Positions 44,860 to 53,493 of a DNA stretch of 64,000 nucleotides are shown here, piece by piece. This stretch comes from Roseburia sp. 499. Lineage in GTDB: Bacteria; Bacillota; Clostridia; Lachnospirales; Lachnospiraceae. How positions within the stretch are numbered: position 1 is the stretch's first letter; the number at the start of each line of letters is the position of its first letter. The stretch lies in NCBI RefSeq assembly GCF_001940225.2, contig NZ_CP135164.1:3038001-3102000 (forward strand). The letters are read 5' to 3'. The position numbers and the translations under genes are program-made. The notes below the pieces were generated by a model that was not told the origin of the DNA, did not search any database, and saw nothing but the letters and a program-made list of their open reading frames with translations.

Positions 44860-46728
44860 CTTTCCTTGATTTTTCTCACTGGCAAATCGATGATACAATT
44901 GATAATATGCTTCTTCCCTTTCTTCTGTCACAATATATTCCAGACTTTCTATCAGATTCTCATCTGCCCAGATAAAATCTACAATTTCAGGGGAATATCT
45001 TACTCCCTTTTCCTCATTCATCTCCTCCAAAACCATACGAACTGTTTTATCACTCATATAATTTCTTCCAAGGCTGTCTGTAGCCGCATCAATACAGTCA
45101 CATATCGTTATCAAGTCTATTGCAAACTTGTCCTTACATTTCCGATTATCAAACTCTACAGGATATCCTCCCTCTCCATTATAATACTTATGGTGCCCCA
45201 GAATAATATTATAGTACTGTTTCAGACTTTCATAGGAATCTCCACCATTCAAACCATATTGTGGATGTTTCTTTATAGTTTCAAATTCCTGGTCTGTCAG
45301 CTTTCGAAGTTGCATATTAATCGTAGTACTAATCAGTAATTTTCCTCTATCATGATGCAATGCTCCGAGTCGAAAGAAGGAAAGAATCTCTCTTTTTCGT
45401 CTTTTTACCTCTTCCGGGGTCTTACATCCTAATACCCCTACCACATATTCCGGCTTTCTATCAATAATCTTTCCTGCAACCTCTACCGCCAGCTTCGCCA
45501 CTCCCCGCACATGAATTTCTGTACTTCCTTGTCTTATCAACAATACTCTTTCATACAATTCCATAGCTTCCTTCTGCTCATAATGCGGTAGCAACTCCAT
45601 GATTTCGTATACAATAAGCCTATCTACATATGCTTTGTTTCCATCAATCGGGAAACTGGTATAGTACCAAGTTACATCATCTTTCAACTTCTCGTTCCAA
45701 GGGAACTGATACTTTTCTCCCCCTTCAAATAACTCCGGCAAAAACAACGGCATCATCCGCACCATATTATTATCGTTATACTGATACCCCTCTCCTCGTT
45801 TTATCTCTTGCCACGGCTCTTCTCTATAATATTCATATAGCTTCTCATAGTATTCTTTTTCTGTTATTTTCCCCTGTTTTCTTTCATGTTTCCAGTAATT
45901 ATAGTACTCACTGGCCCCAAGCCGTTCCTTCTTCTCCCGCAGTTTTTGATAATATTTCTCCTCTATGTCGCGTACTTTTCCAACAACATTTTCACTTCCG
46001 GGTTTCAAAAGTTCTGTACATATTTCATCTACTAAAATTGCCTGCATAGATGCAATATCAAAATTCTGATTAAACCGCCCTTTATTTTTTTCCGCTTCAT
46101 AAAACTCATACGCTTCCATTAAATGAGACATATGAATGGCATTATAATCCTTGTCATCCTCAGTATCCCAATTTGTCCGGTTAAACAGGGAAGCCAAGAT
46201 TGCTCTTCTCACTACAGGGTCTTTTATCTCTCCATACTGATTCCGATAAGATACCACCTTCTGATAGCATTGATATACTTCCTGACGTATCTGGGGATCA
46301 TTGATAAATCCTCCAAAATATCCCAGACAAAAATAGCTTAAAATCTGCTTTTCTATATTACTCTTCTGTGTATAATATGGAATAAGCTTTTTTAACACCT
46401 CTACCGTAAGGAGACTGTCAAAGGTGACCTCATATGCCATCTTCATAATTTCATCCAAAAAAGTATCTGCTATTTCATCTGTAAATTCCCTGTGTCCTTC
46501 TCCCTCTTGCACAAAAGGCAAAATCACTTCCCGGATACATACATTATTTTTCTGAAAAGCTTCTCGCTGAAAGGCTGATTTTTCCTTTAAAAGACAAAAC
46601 CATTTTTCCTTTTGTTCCGGCTTCATATACAGAAAATACAGGATACTTTCATAATGATCCTGTCTGCGCAAACTTTCTTTATACATTTTGTAAAACTGAC
46701 GTATCTTTTCTGCTCCGATTTCCTGCAT
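44842..46728 (-). CDS. HD-GYP-type phosphodiesterase protein
   Basis: A 628-residue cytoplasmic protein. The N-terminal 400 residues are helical with no family I recognise; the C-terminal third carries an HD-GYP-like domain with HHDRGKL (HD motif), HPQYGLNGG, and GHHKYYNGEGGYP, the GYP signature, followed by ICDCIDAATDSLGRNY. HD-GYP enzymes break down c-di-GMP; the Lys-Tyr-Tyr before NGEGGYP departs from the usual HHExxDGxGYP, so activity needs proof. It balances the GGDEF protein at 14378-16039 in theory. Ribosome site AAGGGG. Confidence 0.82.
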   Translation of the reverse strand: MQEIGAEKIRQFYKMYKESLRRQDHYESILYFLYMKPEQKEKWFCLLKEKSAFQREAFQKNNVCIREVILPFVQEGEGHREFTDEIADTFLDEIMKMAYEVTFDSLLTVEVLKKLIPYYTQKSNIEKQILSYFCLGYFGGFINDPQIRQEVYQCYQKVVSYRNQYGEIKDPVVRRAILASLFNRTNWDTEDDKDYNAIHMSHLMEAYEFYEAEKNKGRFNQNFDIASMQAILVDEICTELLKPGSENVVGKVRDIEEKYYQKLREKKERLGASEYYNYWKHERKQGKITEKEYYEKLYEYYREEPWQEIKRGEGYQYNDNNMVRMMPLFLPELFEGGEKYQFPWNEKLKDDVTWYYTSFPIDGNKAYVDRLIVYEIMELLPHYEQKEAMELYERVLLIRQGSTEIHVRGVAKLAVEVAGKIIDRKPEYVVGVLGCKTPEEVKRRKREILSFFRLGALHHDRGKLLISTTINMQLRKLTDQEFETIKKHPQYGLNGGDSYESLKQYYNIILGHHKYYNGEGGYPVEFDNRKCKDKFAIDLITICDCIDAATDSLGRNYMSDKTVRMVLEEMNEEKGVRYSPEIVDFIWADENLIESLEYIVTEEREEAYYQLYHRFASEKNQGKEELLN

Positions 46729-46876
46729 AATAAAGAAGCCCCTTTTCTCAATTACTACATTTCATATATTATAACAGTATTTCCCTTTTGTAAATTATTA
46801 TTCCGCAAAAAGAAGACAGCTATTCACTGTCTCCTTTGCTCCATTCATACTACCATGAAATCCCACTCATTTTCAA

Positions 46877-48295
46877 TTAGAATCTGAAATCTCTTTCTCC
46901 GTTATGAATATTTGCCAGATATTCTATTACCTTTTCCTTTACCTTTGGATTGGTAATGACATCTAATTCCTTTTCAATCAACTTATCCCCTACTGCCTTT
47001 GTTTCCGGTGATGCATAGTCTTCCAGATATTCTTTTAAGGTCATCAACGCATTCGGATGACAGCAGTTTACAATCTGACCACTCTTTAGCAATGTCATAA
47101 AACGGTCTCCCGTTCTGCCTTCCCGGTAACATGCCGTACAGAAACTCGGAACATAATCCATCTCCATTAACCATTTTACCACTTCGTCTAAAGTACGATT
47201 GTCGCTGACATCAAACTGTGCGGAATTCTCTTCCTCCGGTTCCGGTTCTGCATATCCTCCAACACTTGTCTTAGAACCTCCACTAATCTGGGACACGCCA
47301 AGATGAAGCACTTTTTCACGACAGGCCTGAGACTCCCGCGTAGAAATAATCATTCCGGTATACGGTACTGCAATTCGAATACATGCTACAATCTTCTGGA
47401 AAGTTTCGTCTGAAATACCATTATCAAATACATCCGGATCGATATCGTCTGCGCGACGTACTCTTGGAACACTGATGGTATGCGGCCCTACGCCCTTGTA
47501 TACTTCTAAGTGCTCTGCATGCATAAGAATTCCCACAAAATCATAACGATAGTTATTTAACCCAAACAAAACTCCCAATCCTACATCATCTATACCACCT
47601 TCCATGGCACGGTCCATAGCTTCCGTATGATATGCATAATCATGCTTTGGTCCGGTTGGATGAAGTTTTTCATAAGACTCTTTATTGTAGGTCTCTTGGA
47701 ATAAAATATAAGTTCCAATTCCTGCTTCCTTCAGTTTCCGATAATTCTCTACTGTAGTTGCTGCAATATTTACGTTTACACGACGGATTGCTCCGTTCTT
47801 GTGCTTAATACCATAAATGGTATGGATACACTCTAATATGTACTCAATCGGATTATTTACCGGATCTTCTCCGGCTTCCAATGCCAGACGTTTATGTCCC
47901 ATATCCTGTAGTGCAGTAACTTCTTTTACAATTTCCTCCTGAGTCAATTTCTTACGAGCAATGTGTTTGTTTTTCGCATGATATGGACAGTACTCACAAC
48001 CATTGATACAGTAATTAGATAAATACAATGGCGCAAACATAACAATACGGTTACCGTAAAAGTCTTTTTTAATCTGTTCTGCCAGCGCATAGATTTCTTG
48101 ATTCTTGTCCTCTAATTCACAATCCAGAAGCACCATTGCTTCCTTATGGGACAGTCCTTTTCTTTTTTTGGCCTTTTCTAAAATCTGGTCAATCAATTCC
48201 CTATTGTTCTTATTTTTCTCGGCATACTCCAGGGAATCCAAAATTTCCTGATTGTCAATAAATTCTTCTGCCTTTGGTGACATTACATTGTACAT
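46877..48295 (-). CDS. hydG: [FeFe]-hydrogenase H-cluster radical SAM maturase HydG
   Basis: A 472-residue radical SAM tyrosine lyase that makes CO and cyanide ligands for the H-cluster. The SAM-cluster motif CxxxCxxC is CINGCEYC (about 85-92), and the second cluster site CxxC-x22-C is present near the C terminus (CTACYREG ... VNCCHPNAL). GGAGG before 48295 fixes the start. It lies 19 bases downstream of hydE. The third maturase hydF is not in the window. Confidence 0.96.
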   Translation of the reverse strand: MYNVMSPKAEEFIDNQEILDSLEYAEKNKNNRELIDQILEKAKKRKGLSHKEAMVLLDCELEDKNQEIYALAEQIKKDFYGNRIVMFAPLYLSNYCINGCEYCPYHAKNKHIARKKLTQEEIVKEVTALQDMGHKRLALEAGEDPVNNPIEYILECIHTIYGIKHKNGAIRRVNVNIAATTVENYRKLKEAGIGTYILFQETYNKESYEKLHPTGPKHDYAYHTEAMDRAMEGGIDDVGLGVLFGLNNYRYDFVGILMHAEHLEVYKGVGPHTISVPRVRRADDIDPDVFDNGISDETFQKIVACIRIAVPYTGMIISTRESQACREKVLHLGVSQISGGSKTSVGGYAEPEPEEENSAQFDVSDNRTLDEVVKWLMEMDYVPSFCTACYREGRTGDRFMTLLKSGQIVNCCHPNALMTLKEYLEDYASPETKAVGDKLIEKELDVITNPKVKEKVIEYLANIHNGERDFRF

Positions 48296-48314
48296 AACTT
48301 TTCCTCCACTTTTT

Positions 48315-49364
48315 CTAACTATCTTCATCCGGGTAATCGCCCCGGTCTGTTACCAACTCATATCCTATACTTTCCATCCGTCGATTGAGGCACATACGAC
48401 ATTCTGCCGCTTCATCTCCGGTACAGATTTTATTATCATAAAGTTCATATTTTTTCCGTACCGACGTAGGTGACAAATTCGGCATTACGACATTCGCTCC
48501 TGCCTGAATTCCTTTTTCTCTTCCCAATGGATCAATGGTTCCAAGTGCTGTCGTGGACGGCAATAACAATTTCGGCTGCATTAATCGCAACAAACCAATC
48601 ATAAATAACGTTAATTCTACCGTTCCACCTACCTCTTCTGCAAAAGGTGTTTCATGGTGCGGCACAAATGGTCCAATCCCCACCATATGAGGCTGTAATT
48701 CATGAATAAACATCATATCTTCTGCCAGCTGCTCTGGTGTCTGTCCGGGGCTTCCTACCATGAATCCCGTTCCGGTCTGATAACCAATTTCCTTTAAGTT
48801 TCTAAGGCACTGTTTTCGATTTTCCGATGATAATTCCGGCGGATGCAATTTTCGATAATGGACATCCTCCGCTGTTTCATGGCGCAATAGGTATCGGTCT
48901 GCTCCCGCCTCAAAAAGACGCTGATAACTCTCAAAACTACGTTCTCCCACAGACAATGTCAATGCGCAATCCGGGAAACTTTCTTTTATCGTTCTTACAA
49001 TATCCTCCAGCTTCTCTTGGGTAAACCATCCATCCTCACCACCCTGAAGCACAAAGGTTCGAAAACCAAGCTCATATCCGGTGGCACAGCATTCCAAAAT
49101 TTGTTCCTTCGTCAGTCGATAACGTTCTGCTTTTCCATTACTTCTACGGATACCACAATAATAACAGTCGTTTTTGCAGTAATTCGTAAACTCAATCAAT
49201 CCTCTGGTGTAAACCTTGTTGCCAAAATACTTATGCTGCCAATAACGTGCCTTTTCAAAAAGATATGCAGCCGCTTCTTCATTTCGTCCGGCAATCAACA
49301 TAGTCCACTCTTCTTTGGCAAGACAATGCTGCTGCTCCAACTTATCAATTAATTCTAATATCAT
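48315..49364 (-). CDS. hydE: [FeFe]-hydrogenase H-cluster radical SAM maturase HydE
   Basis: A 349-residue radical SAM enzyme that helps build the H-cluster dithiolate bridge. CxxxCxxC reads CKNDCYYC (about 52-59); LQGGEDGWF and RHETAEDVHYRKLHP are typical of the family, and PNLSPTSVRKKYELYDNK lies near the end. The start at MILELIDKL fits family N termini; its ribosome site (AGGG) is buried in a 12-bp hairpin (49367-49395). It is the first gene of hydE-hydG. Confidence 0.95.
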   Translation of the reverse strand: MILELIDKLEQQHCLAKEEWTMLIAGRNEEAAAYLFEKARYWQHKYFGNKVYTRGLIEFTNYCKNDCYYCGIRRSNGKAERYRLTKEQILECCATGYELGFRTFVLQGGEDGWFTQEKLEDIVRTIKESFPDCALTLSVGERSFESYQRLFEAGADRYLLRHETAEDVHYRKLHPPELSSENRKQCLRNLKEIGYQTGTGFMVGSPGQTPEQLAEDMMFIHELQPHMVGIGPFVPHHETPFAEEVGGTVELTLFMIGLLRLMQPKLLLPSTTALGTIDPLGREKGIQAGANVVMPNLSPTSVRKKYELYDNKICTGDEAAECRMCLNRRMESIGYELVTDRGDYPDEDS

Positions 49365-49366
49365 AA

Positions 49367-49395
49367 AAGCCCTGTACCGAAAGGGTACAGGGCTT
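49367..49395 (-). promoter_or_regulatory. Hairpin over the hydE ribosome site
   Basis: AAGCCCTGTACC (49367-49378) and GGTACAGGGCTT (49384-49395) form a perfect 12-bp stem with a 5-base loop. On the minus strand it ends in TTTTATG, so it holds the AGGG ribosome site and looks like a terminator placed directly on the start codon. Upstream, 49396-49530 contains further folded-looking sequence (ACCGGCAGAAGTTCTGGCGGT). A promoter TTGTAT-17-TACGAT lies near 49545-49575. The combination suggests attenuation or translational control. Confidence 0.6.
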
Positions 49396-49634
49396 ACATA
49401 CACACTACACCGCCAGAACTTCTGCCGGTTTTCCTTTTATGTCTGCACCTTTCCCCTCAGGTATTCCTTTCTGGTCTGGTCTGCTTCTTATTTTATAAGT
49501 ACATTTCTTTTGAAATAGTGGTTTGTGGTAAGAGTCATTCTATCCACGCACCTTGGTTATCGTAACATGGTTTTCCACAAAATACAACCATTGCACGGAA
49601 ACAAGTGCACAATTTTGCTTAATTGCAAGTTATT

Positions 49635-50753
49635 CTAAATCTCAATCAGTTCATATTCCCTGCTGCCAAGGCCAATTTTTTCTGCATGCTCCACGCAGGA
49701 CTTCCAGTTGGTATCCGGATGGGTCACATGAAAATGATCATGATGTTCATCATGGGTCTTCTCTTTATTGTCACTCAAAACACTTCCTGCAATCACAGGC
49801 TGACGGTTGCAAGCATCTGCACACGCCATATCCAACGCTACCGGATCAAAGGATGCAAACATTCCTACATCCGGAATAATCGGAATATCATTTTCTGCAT
49901 GACAATCGCAGTTTGGTGACACATCGCATATAATCGAAATATGAAAATGCGGTCTTCCATCACATACTGCCTTGCTGTACTCTGCAATCTTGTAATTCAG
50001 CACATCATTAGAACTGCTGGAGCCCGGCTGTACCGCATCCTTCGGACAGACTCCGATACATCTTCCACATCCTACACATTTACTATGGTCAATGGATGCT
50101 TTCTTATTTGTAACAGTAACCCCTGTGTGGGCACAAACCTTCGTACAAGCTCCACATCCTACACATTTGTCCTGGTTTACATAAGGCTTTCCATCACTGT
50201 GCATTTCCATTTTTCCAGCTCTGGAACCACATCCCATACCGATATTTTTCAGCGCACCACCAAATCCTGTCGCTTCATGTCCCTTGAAATGAGTAAGGGA
50301 GATAAAAATATCTGCATCCATAACAGCCTGTCCTATTTTTGCTTCTTTTATGTATTCTCCGCCTTCCACCGGTACCAGTGCTTCATCGGTTCCTTTTAAT
50401 CCGTCTGCTATGATAACATGACATCCCGTAGAAAAAGGCGAGAATCCATTTTCATACGCAGTATCCAGATGATCCAGCGCATTTTTTCTACTTCCTACAT
50501 ACAGCGTATTACAATCTGTCAAAAATGCTTTTCCGCCCAGTTCCTTTACAATATCCACTACTACTTTCGCATAGTTCGGTCGCAGGAACGCAAGATTTCC
50601 CAATTCTCCGAAATGTATTTTGATTGCTGCATAGTGGTCTTTAAAATCAATATCTTTGATTCCTGCTGTCAAGATTAGCCTTCTTAGCTTATCCGGAATA
50701 TTTTCCGTATATGATGTCTTAAAATTTGTAAAATATACTTTTGATTTTTCCAC
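49635..50753 (-). CDS. DUF362 protein with two [4Fe-4S] ferredoxin motifs
   Basis: A 372-residue protein: DUF362 domain (about 1-330) with IKIHFGELGNLAFLRPNYAK and LTHFKGHEATGFGGALKNIGMGCGSRAGK, interrupted or followed by a 2x[4Fe-4S] insert, CVGCGACTKVC and CVGCGRCIGVCP near 195-240. A His-rich stretch (THDEHHDHFHVTHPD) near 345 may bind metal. Role unknown; likely an iron-sulphur redox or assembly protein. It is upstream of hydE on the same strand, with a 270-base gap. Confidence 0.87.
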   Translation of the reverse strand: MEKSKVYFTNFKTSYTENIPDKLRRLILTAGIKDIDFKDHYAAIKIHFGELGNLAFLRPNYAKVVVDIVKELGGKAFLTDCNTLYVGSRKNALDHLDTAYENGFSPFSTGCHVIIADGLKGTDEALVPVEGGEYIKEAKIGQAVMDADIFISLTHFKGHEATGFGGALKNIGMGCGSRAGKMEMHSDGKPYVNQDKCVGCGACTKVCAHTGVTVTNKKASIDHSKCVGCGRCIGVCPKDAVQPGSSSSNDVLNYKIAEYSKAVCDGRPHFHISIICDVSPNCDCHAENDIPIIPDVGMFASFDPVALDMACADACNRQPVIAGSVLSDNKEKTHDEHHDHFHVTHPDTNWKSCVEHAEKIGLGSREYELIEI

Positions 50754-50949
50754 GTAAAAAACTCCTTTCCATTTAAAAACAAGCTTCTGATATCCCTAGT
50801 ATATCATTTTTCTCACAATTTCTTTACTATTTCTTCATAATTTCTTTTGACTTTTTTATTTTTCTTTTAGAAATTGTCCACACTTTGCACACATTTCTTT
50901 TTTATACTAAATACATCAAATGAAGTTGATGACAAAACAGCGCGCACCG

Positions 50950-51102
50950 TTGTCGACTTCGACAAAAAATAATTGTAACTGTTTTATTGCAACAGTTGCA
51001 AATTATCCTATAGATAGTTGGTGCCACCGCCCAAGATGTGGCACCCCATGAAACATTTCATAAATTTACTCCCCCCAAAGCGTTGTCACAAGACAACGCT
51101 TT
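50950..51102. repeat. Cluster of four perfect hairpins
   Basis: TTGTCGACTTCGACAA (50950-50965), AACTGTT/AACAGTT (50977-50997), GGTGCCAC/GTGGCACC (51020-51045) and AAAGCGTTGTC/GACAACGCTTT (51077-51102) follow each other within 153 bases. None has a clean T-run on the minus strand, the direction of the flanking genes. The rest of 50754-50949 shows nothing I can name. Confidence 0.6.
51008..51061 (-). CDS. Possible micro-ORF MKCFMGCHILGGGTNYL
   Basis: A 17-codon frame preceded by GGGGGGAG (about 51067-51074) at correct spacing. It lies between the amidohydrolase stop and the DUF362 gene on the same strand. The peptide has two Cys four residues apart and a GGG run. The GGTGCCAC/GTGGCACC hairpin lies inside it, so the codons may be a by-product of RNA structure. 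I know no matching family. Confidence 0.3.
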   Translation of the reverse strand: MKCFMGCHILGGGTNYL

Positions 51103-51121
51103 CCTTCCTTTTAAGGGCCTT

Positions 51122-52291
51122 TTATTCTCCTGTATATCTTATGACTCCGTCAATAACAACAAATTTAAGTTTTGTATCAGAAACCATGGGATTTCCTTTT
51201 GCAATTACAAAGTCTGCATCCTTTCCAATCTCAATGGAACCGACTCGGTCTGATACCCCGATATGCTTTGCCGCATTAATCGTGATTGCCTTTAATGCAT
51301 CGAATTCACTCATACCATCTTTTACCGCAAGCCCTGCGCACAATGGCAAGTATTGTTGTGGAATCACCGGCGAATCCGTAATGATTGATACCTGACATCC
51401 TGCTTTTGCTAAAATCCCCGGTGTGGTAAAGCTCTTATTTTTCAATTCAAACTTGGTCGCATGTCCCAAGGACGGTCCTACCGCTACCGGAAATCCTTCT
51501 TTTGCCAAATCATCTGCTATCAATGCTCCATCCGTACAGTGATCTATCGTAAGCCCTAAGTGATATTCCTTCGCAATACGAATAGCAGTATAAATATCAT
51601 TTGCCTGATGTGCGTGTGCCTTTAATGGCATTTTTCCCTCTATAACCGGAATCAATGCCTCCAACTTAGCATCATAGGCAGGCTGTTTTAACACATCGTC
51701 TCCTGCTGCTTCTTTTTTCTTCTTATACTCAATGGTTTTATCCAACATAATCCGCAACTTAGAAGCCGTACTCATTCTGGAATAATTATCTTTGTCCTTA
51801 TAGCATCTTTTGGGGTTCTCCCCAAATGCACACTTCATTGCCACCTTTTCTCGAATTACCATATCATCGATTCGTTTCCCTGTGGTCTTATATGCCGTAA
51901 AGGTTCCACCCAACACATTGGAACTTCCCGGTCCTGCCGCCACGCAGGTCACACCACCTTCCATCGCCAGATGTATACTTTCATCCTGTGGATTAAGTCC
52001 ATCTATTGCAGATAACTGCGGTGTAAGAGAATCGGTCATTTCGTTGTAATCCGCTCCTTCAAATCCGATTGCATATCCGTCTAGTCCCAAATGGCAGTGC
52101 GCCTCTACAAATCCCGGATATACATTCAATTCCGATGCATCCAATATCTGGGCTTCATTTATAATTTTTCCTTCTAACACCGGTGCAATCTGTATGATTT
52201 TTCCTTTTTCTACTAAAATATCCGCCACATACGGTTCTTCATGTACTGCATCATAAATGGTGCCCTGCTTTATTAATAACATTTCACTCAT
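51122..52291 (-). CDS. Amidohydrolase family protein (imidazolonepropionase-like)
   Basis: A 389-residue metal-dependent hydrolase with N-terminal beta sandwich, then the barrel: HCHLGLD (HxH metal pair near 66-68), the later His in PLKAHAHQAND and LTIDHCTDG, and Asp in SIITDSPVIP. The C-terminal KDADFVIAKGNPM is typical of cytosine deaminase/imidazolonepropionase-like amidohydrolases. Substrate unknown. AAGGAG precedes the 52291 start; the longer frame is rejected. A possible operator lies upstream at 52348-52367. Confidence 0.9.
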   Translation of the reverse strand: MSEMLLIKQGTIYDAVHEEPYVADILVEKGKIIQIAPVLEGKIINEAQILDASELNVYPGFVEAHCHLGLDGYAIGFEGADYNEMTDSLTPQLSAIDGLNPQDESIHLAMEGGVTCVAAGPGSSNVLGGTFTAYKTTGKRIDDMVIREKVAMKCAFGENPKRCYKDKDNYSRMSTASKLRIMLDKTIEYKKKKEAAGDDVLKQPAYDAKLEALIPVIEGKMPLKAHAHQANDIYTAIRIAKEYHLGLTIDHCTDGALIADDLAKEGFPVAVGPSLGHATKFELKNKSFTTPGILAKAGCQVSIITDSPVIPQQYLPLCAGLAVKDGMSEFDALKAITINAAKHIGVSDRVGSIEIGKDADFVIAKGNPMVSDTKLKFVVIDGVIRYTGE

Positions 52292-52347
52292 TTTGCAAGT
52301 CTCCTTCATCTGCTTCTTTTTCATATAGTATACCACAAATTCGAATA

Positions 52348-52367
52348 TAACTTACAGATTTGTAAGT
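52348..52367. promoter_or_regulatory. Operator-like palindrome between divergent genes
   Basis: AACTTACA-GATT-TGTAAGTT is a perfect 8+8 inverted repeat between the amidohydrolase and VanZ-like genes. A further half site GATTTGTAAG occurs at 52376-52385. TACA/TGTA symmetric sites are used by BlaI/CopY- and GntR-type regulators. Confidence 0.5.
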
Positions 52368-52468
52368 TTTAAAACGGATTTGTAAGGCGAATCGATGGTT
52401 GCCTCTCCTTGTTCTTGCTATACTTGTCTTATCAAGAAACGAAACAACAACCAAATGGAGGTAGTCTT

Positions 52469-53122
52469 ATGGAACAATATATATTAGCTATAAAAATGGG
52501 AGTGGCACATTTTCCGGTTATCGCCACATTTCTCATCATTCCAATCCTGCTTTTTCAGGTGATTTCAACCAAAAAATTAAATCTTGTCCGCGTTGGAATG
52601 TGTTTTCTATTTCTATTTTATATGATGTGCACCTATGCATTGATTATTTTTCCATTGCCGGATGCAGCAACCGCAGAAACGCTTTCTTCTCACAATATAC
52701 AACTTATTCCGTTTCACTTCATTGCTGACATCGTGAGAGAAACTCCTTTTGAAATTAGTAATATTCACACCTATTTACCGGCACTTTTTCATAGAACAAT
52801 ATTACAGGTAGTCCTCAACGTTGTAATGGTAATTCCTTTCGGTATGTTTTTAGCTTATTATTTTAACTTCAATACCAGAAAAGTTGCTCTTTCCTCCTTC
52901 TTGTTAAGTTGCTTTTTTGAACTGAGCCAGCTCACCGGTTTGTTCTTTATGTTCTCCGGTTCATATCGCCTGTGTGATGTAGATGACTTAATGGCAAATA
53001 CTTTAGGCGGAATCATCGGATGCCTGCTGGTACAGCTTTGCAGCAAATGGCTGCCAAATCTGAGACGCTTTGATATTGATATACTAAAACCTTTACGTAG
53101 CTTAAAGCACCGCCCGGTATAG
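52469..53122 (+). CDS. VanZ-like membrane protein
   Basis: A 217-residue protein with about five membrane helices and the VanZ family blocks NIQLIPFHFI, NVVMVIPFGMFLAYYF, FELSQLTGLFF and CDVDDLMANTLGGIIG. VanZ members affect teicoplanin susceptibility and membrane phospholipid packing. TGGAGG precedes the ATG at 52469; the longer frame from 52409 has none. It stands alone on the plus strand, with a terminator hairpin 16 bases after its stop. Confidence 0.92.
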   Translation: MEQYILAIKMGVAHFPVIATFLIIPILLFQVISTKKLNLVRVGMCFLFLFYMMCTYALIIFPLPDAATAETLSSHNIQLIPFHFIADIVRETPFEISNIHTYLPALFHRTILQVVLNVVMVIPFGMFLAYYFNFNTRKVALSSFLLSCFFELSQLTGLFFMFSGSYRLCDVDDLMANTLGGIIGCLLVQLCSKWLPNLRRFDIDILKPLRSLKHRPV

Positions 53123-53138
53123 TTTCTATATTATAAAA

Positions 53139-53182
53139 AATGTGTCCTGCTATAAAATTCTCACTTTATAACAAGACACATT
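53139..53182. terminator. Terminator between vanZ-like gene and agr-like operon
   Basis: AATGTGTC, TG and TATAAA pair with TTTATA, CA and GACACATT across a short loop. On the minus strand it ends in TTTTTTAT, so it mainly closes the peptide/kinase/regulator operon; on plus it can serve the vanZ-like gene. Confidence 0.75.
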
Positions 53183-53186
53183 CTTC

Positions 53187-53275
53187 TTACCCTATATCCT
53201 TTATTCTAAAGTCTCCCGCTACCTTCCCATACCTCATGCTTCTCCTGCACATATTTTAAAATATCCCCTCTGCAT
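53187..53275 (-). other. Two overlapping possible micro-ORFs
   Basis: MQRGYFKICAGEA (53234-53275, AAAGGA upstream) and MRYGKVAGDFRIKDIG (53187-53237, AGGAG upstream) overlap by ATGA and end just before the operon terminator. They are short enough to arise by chance; listed because they sit in the tail of the agr-like operon. Confidence 0.2.
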
Positions 53276-53334
53276 GCAATTATTTCCTTTACTGCTTATT
53301 ACAAAATAGCACAATACATGAGGCTCTTCAAGGA

Positions 53335-53373
53335 TAACCCCGTAAACGTCGACTTAACCCCGTGAACGTTGAC
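53335..53373. repeat. Tandem 20-bp repeat
   Basis: TAACCCCGTAAACGTCGAC (53335-53353) and TAACCCCGTGAACGTTGAC (53355-53373) differ at two positions. On the minus strand they contain AACGTTCAC and GACGTTTAC, close to the direct-repeat core bound by LytTR regulators. It lies just downstream of the micropeptide gene. Confidence 0.6.
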
Positions 53374-53381
53374 AATCTTTG

Positions 53382-53444
53382 TCAATTACCACCAAATAAT
53401 CTTTTTATGAAATCAATCCACCAACTAGTTCCAGTTAACAACAT
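53382..53444 (-). CDS. 20-residue peptide, candidate signal or toxin-like peptide
   Basis: The frame encodes MLLTGTSWWIDFIKRLFGGN with a strong ribosome site AAGGAGG 8 bases upstream. It lies 49 bases after the GHKL kinase stop on the same strand and before the operon terminator. The sequence gives an amphipathic helix with an aromatic face, like delta-lysin/PSM peptides or short pheromones; there is no Cys and no Gly-Gly leader. I infer that it may be the ligand of the adjacent kinase or an output of the system. Too short for routine gene calling. The remaining gap 53445-53493 holds only the ribosome site. Confidence 0.55.
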   Translation of the reverse strand: MLLTGTSWWIDFIKRLFGGN

Positions 53445-53493
53445 GATATCATCCTCCTTTTTATCTATAAGATACTACAAAAATAACTTATTT

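Noticed and set aside
46790..46850. Short AGACAG/CTGTCT hairpin upstream of the HD-GYP gene and downstream region of hydG
   Set aside because: Only six base pairs and no T-run; cannot be supported as a terminator.
49396..49530. Possible known riboswitch (TPP, FMN, SAM, Moco) in the hydE leader
   Set aside because: None of the consensus cores I remember is present; only a generic folded leader and terminator-like hairpin can be supported.
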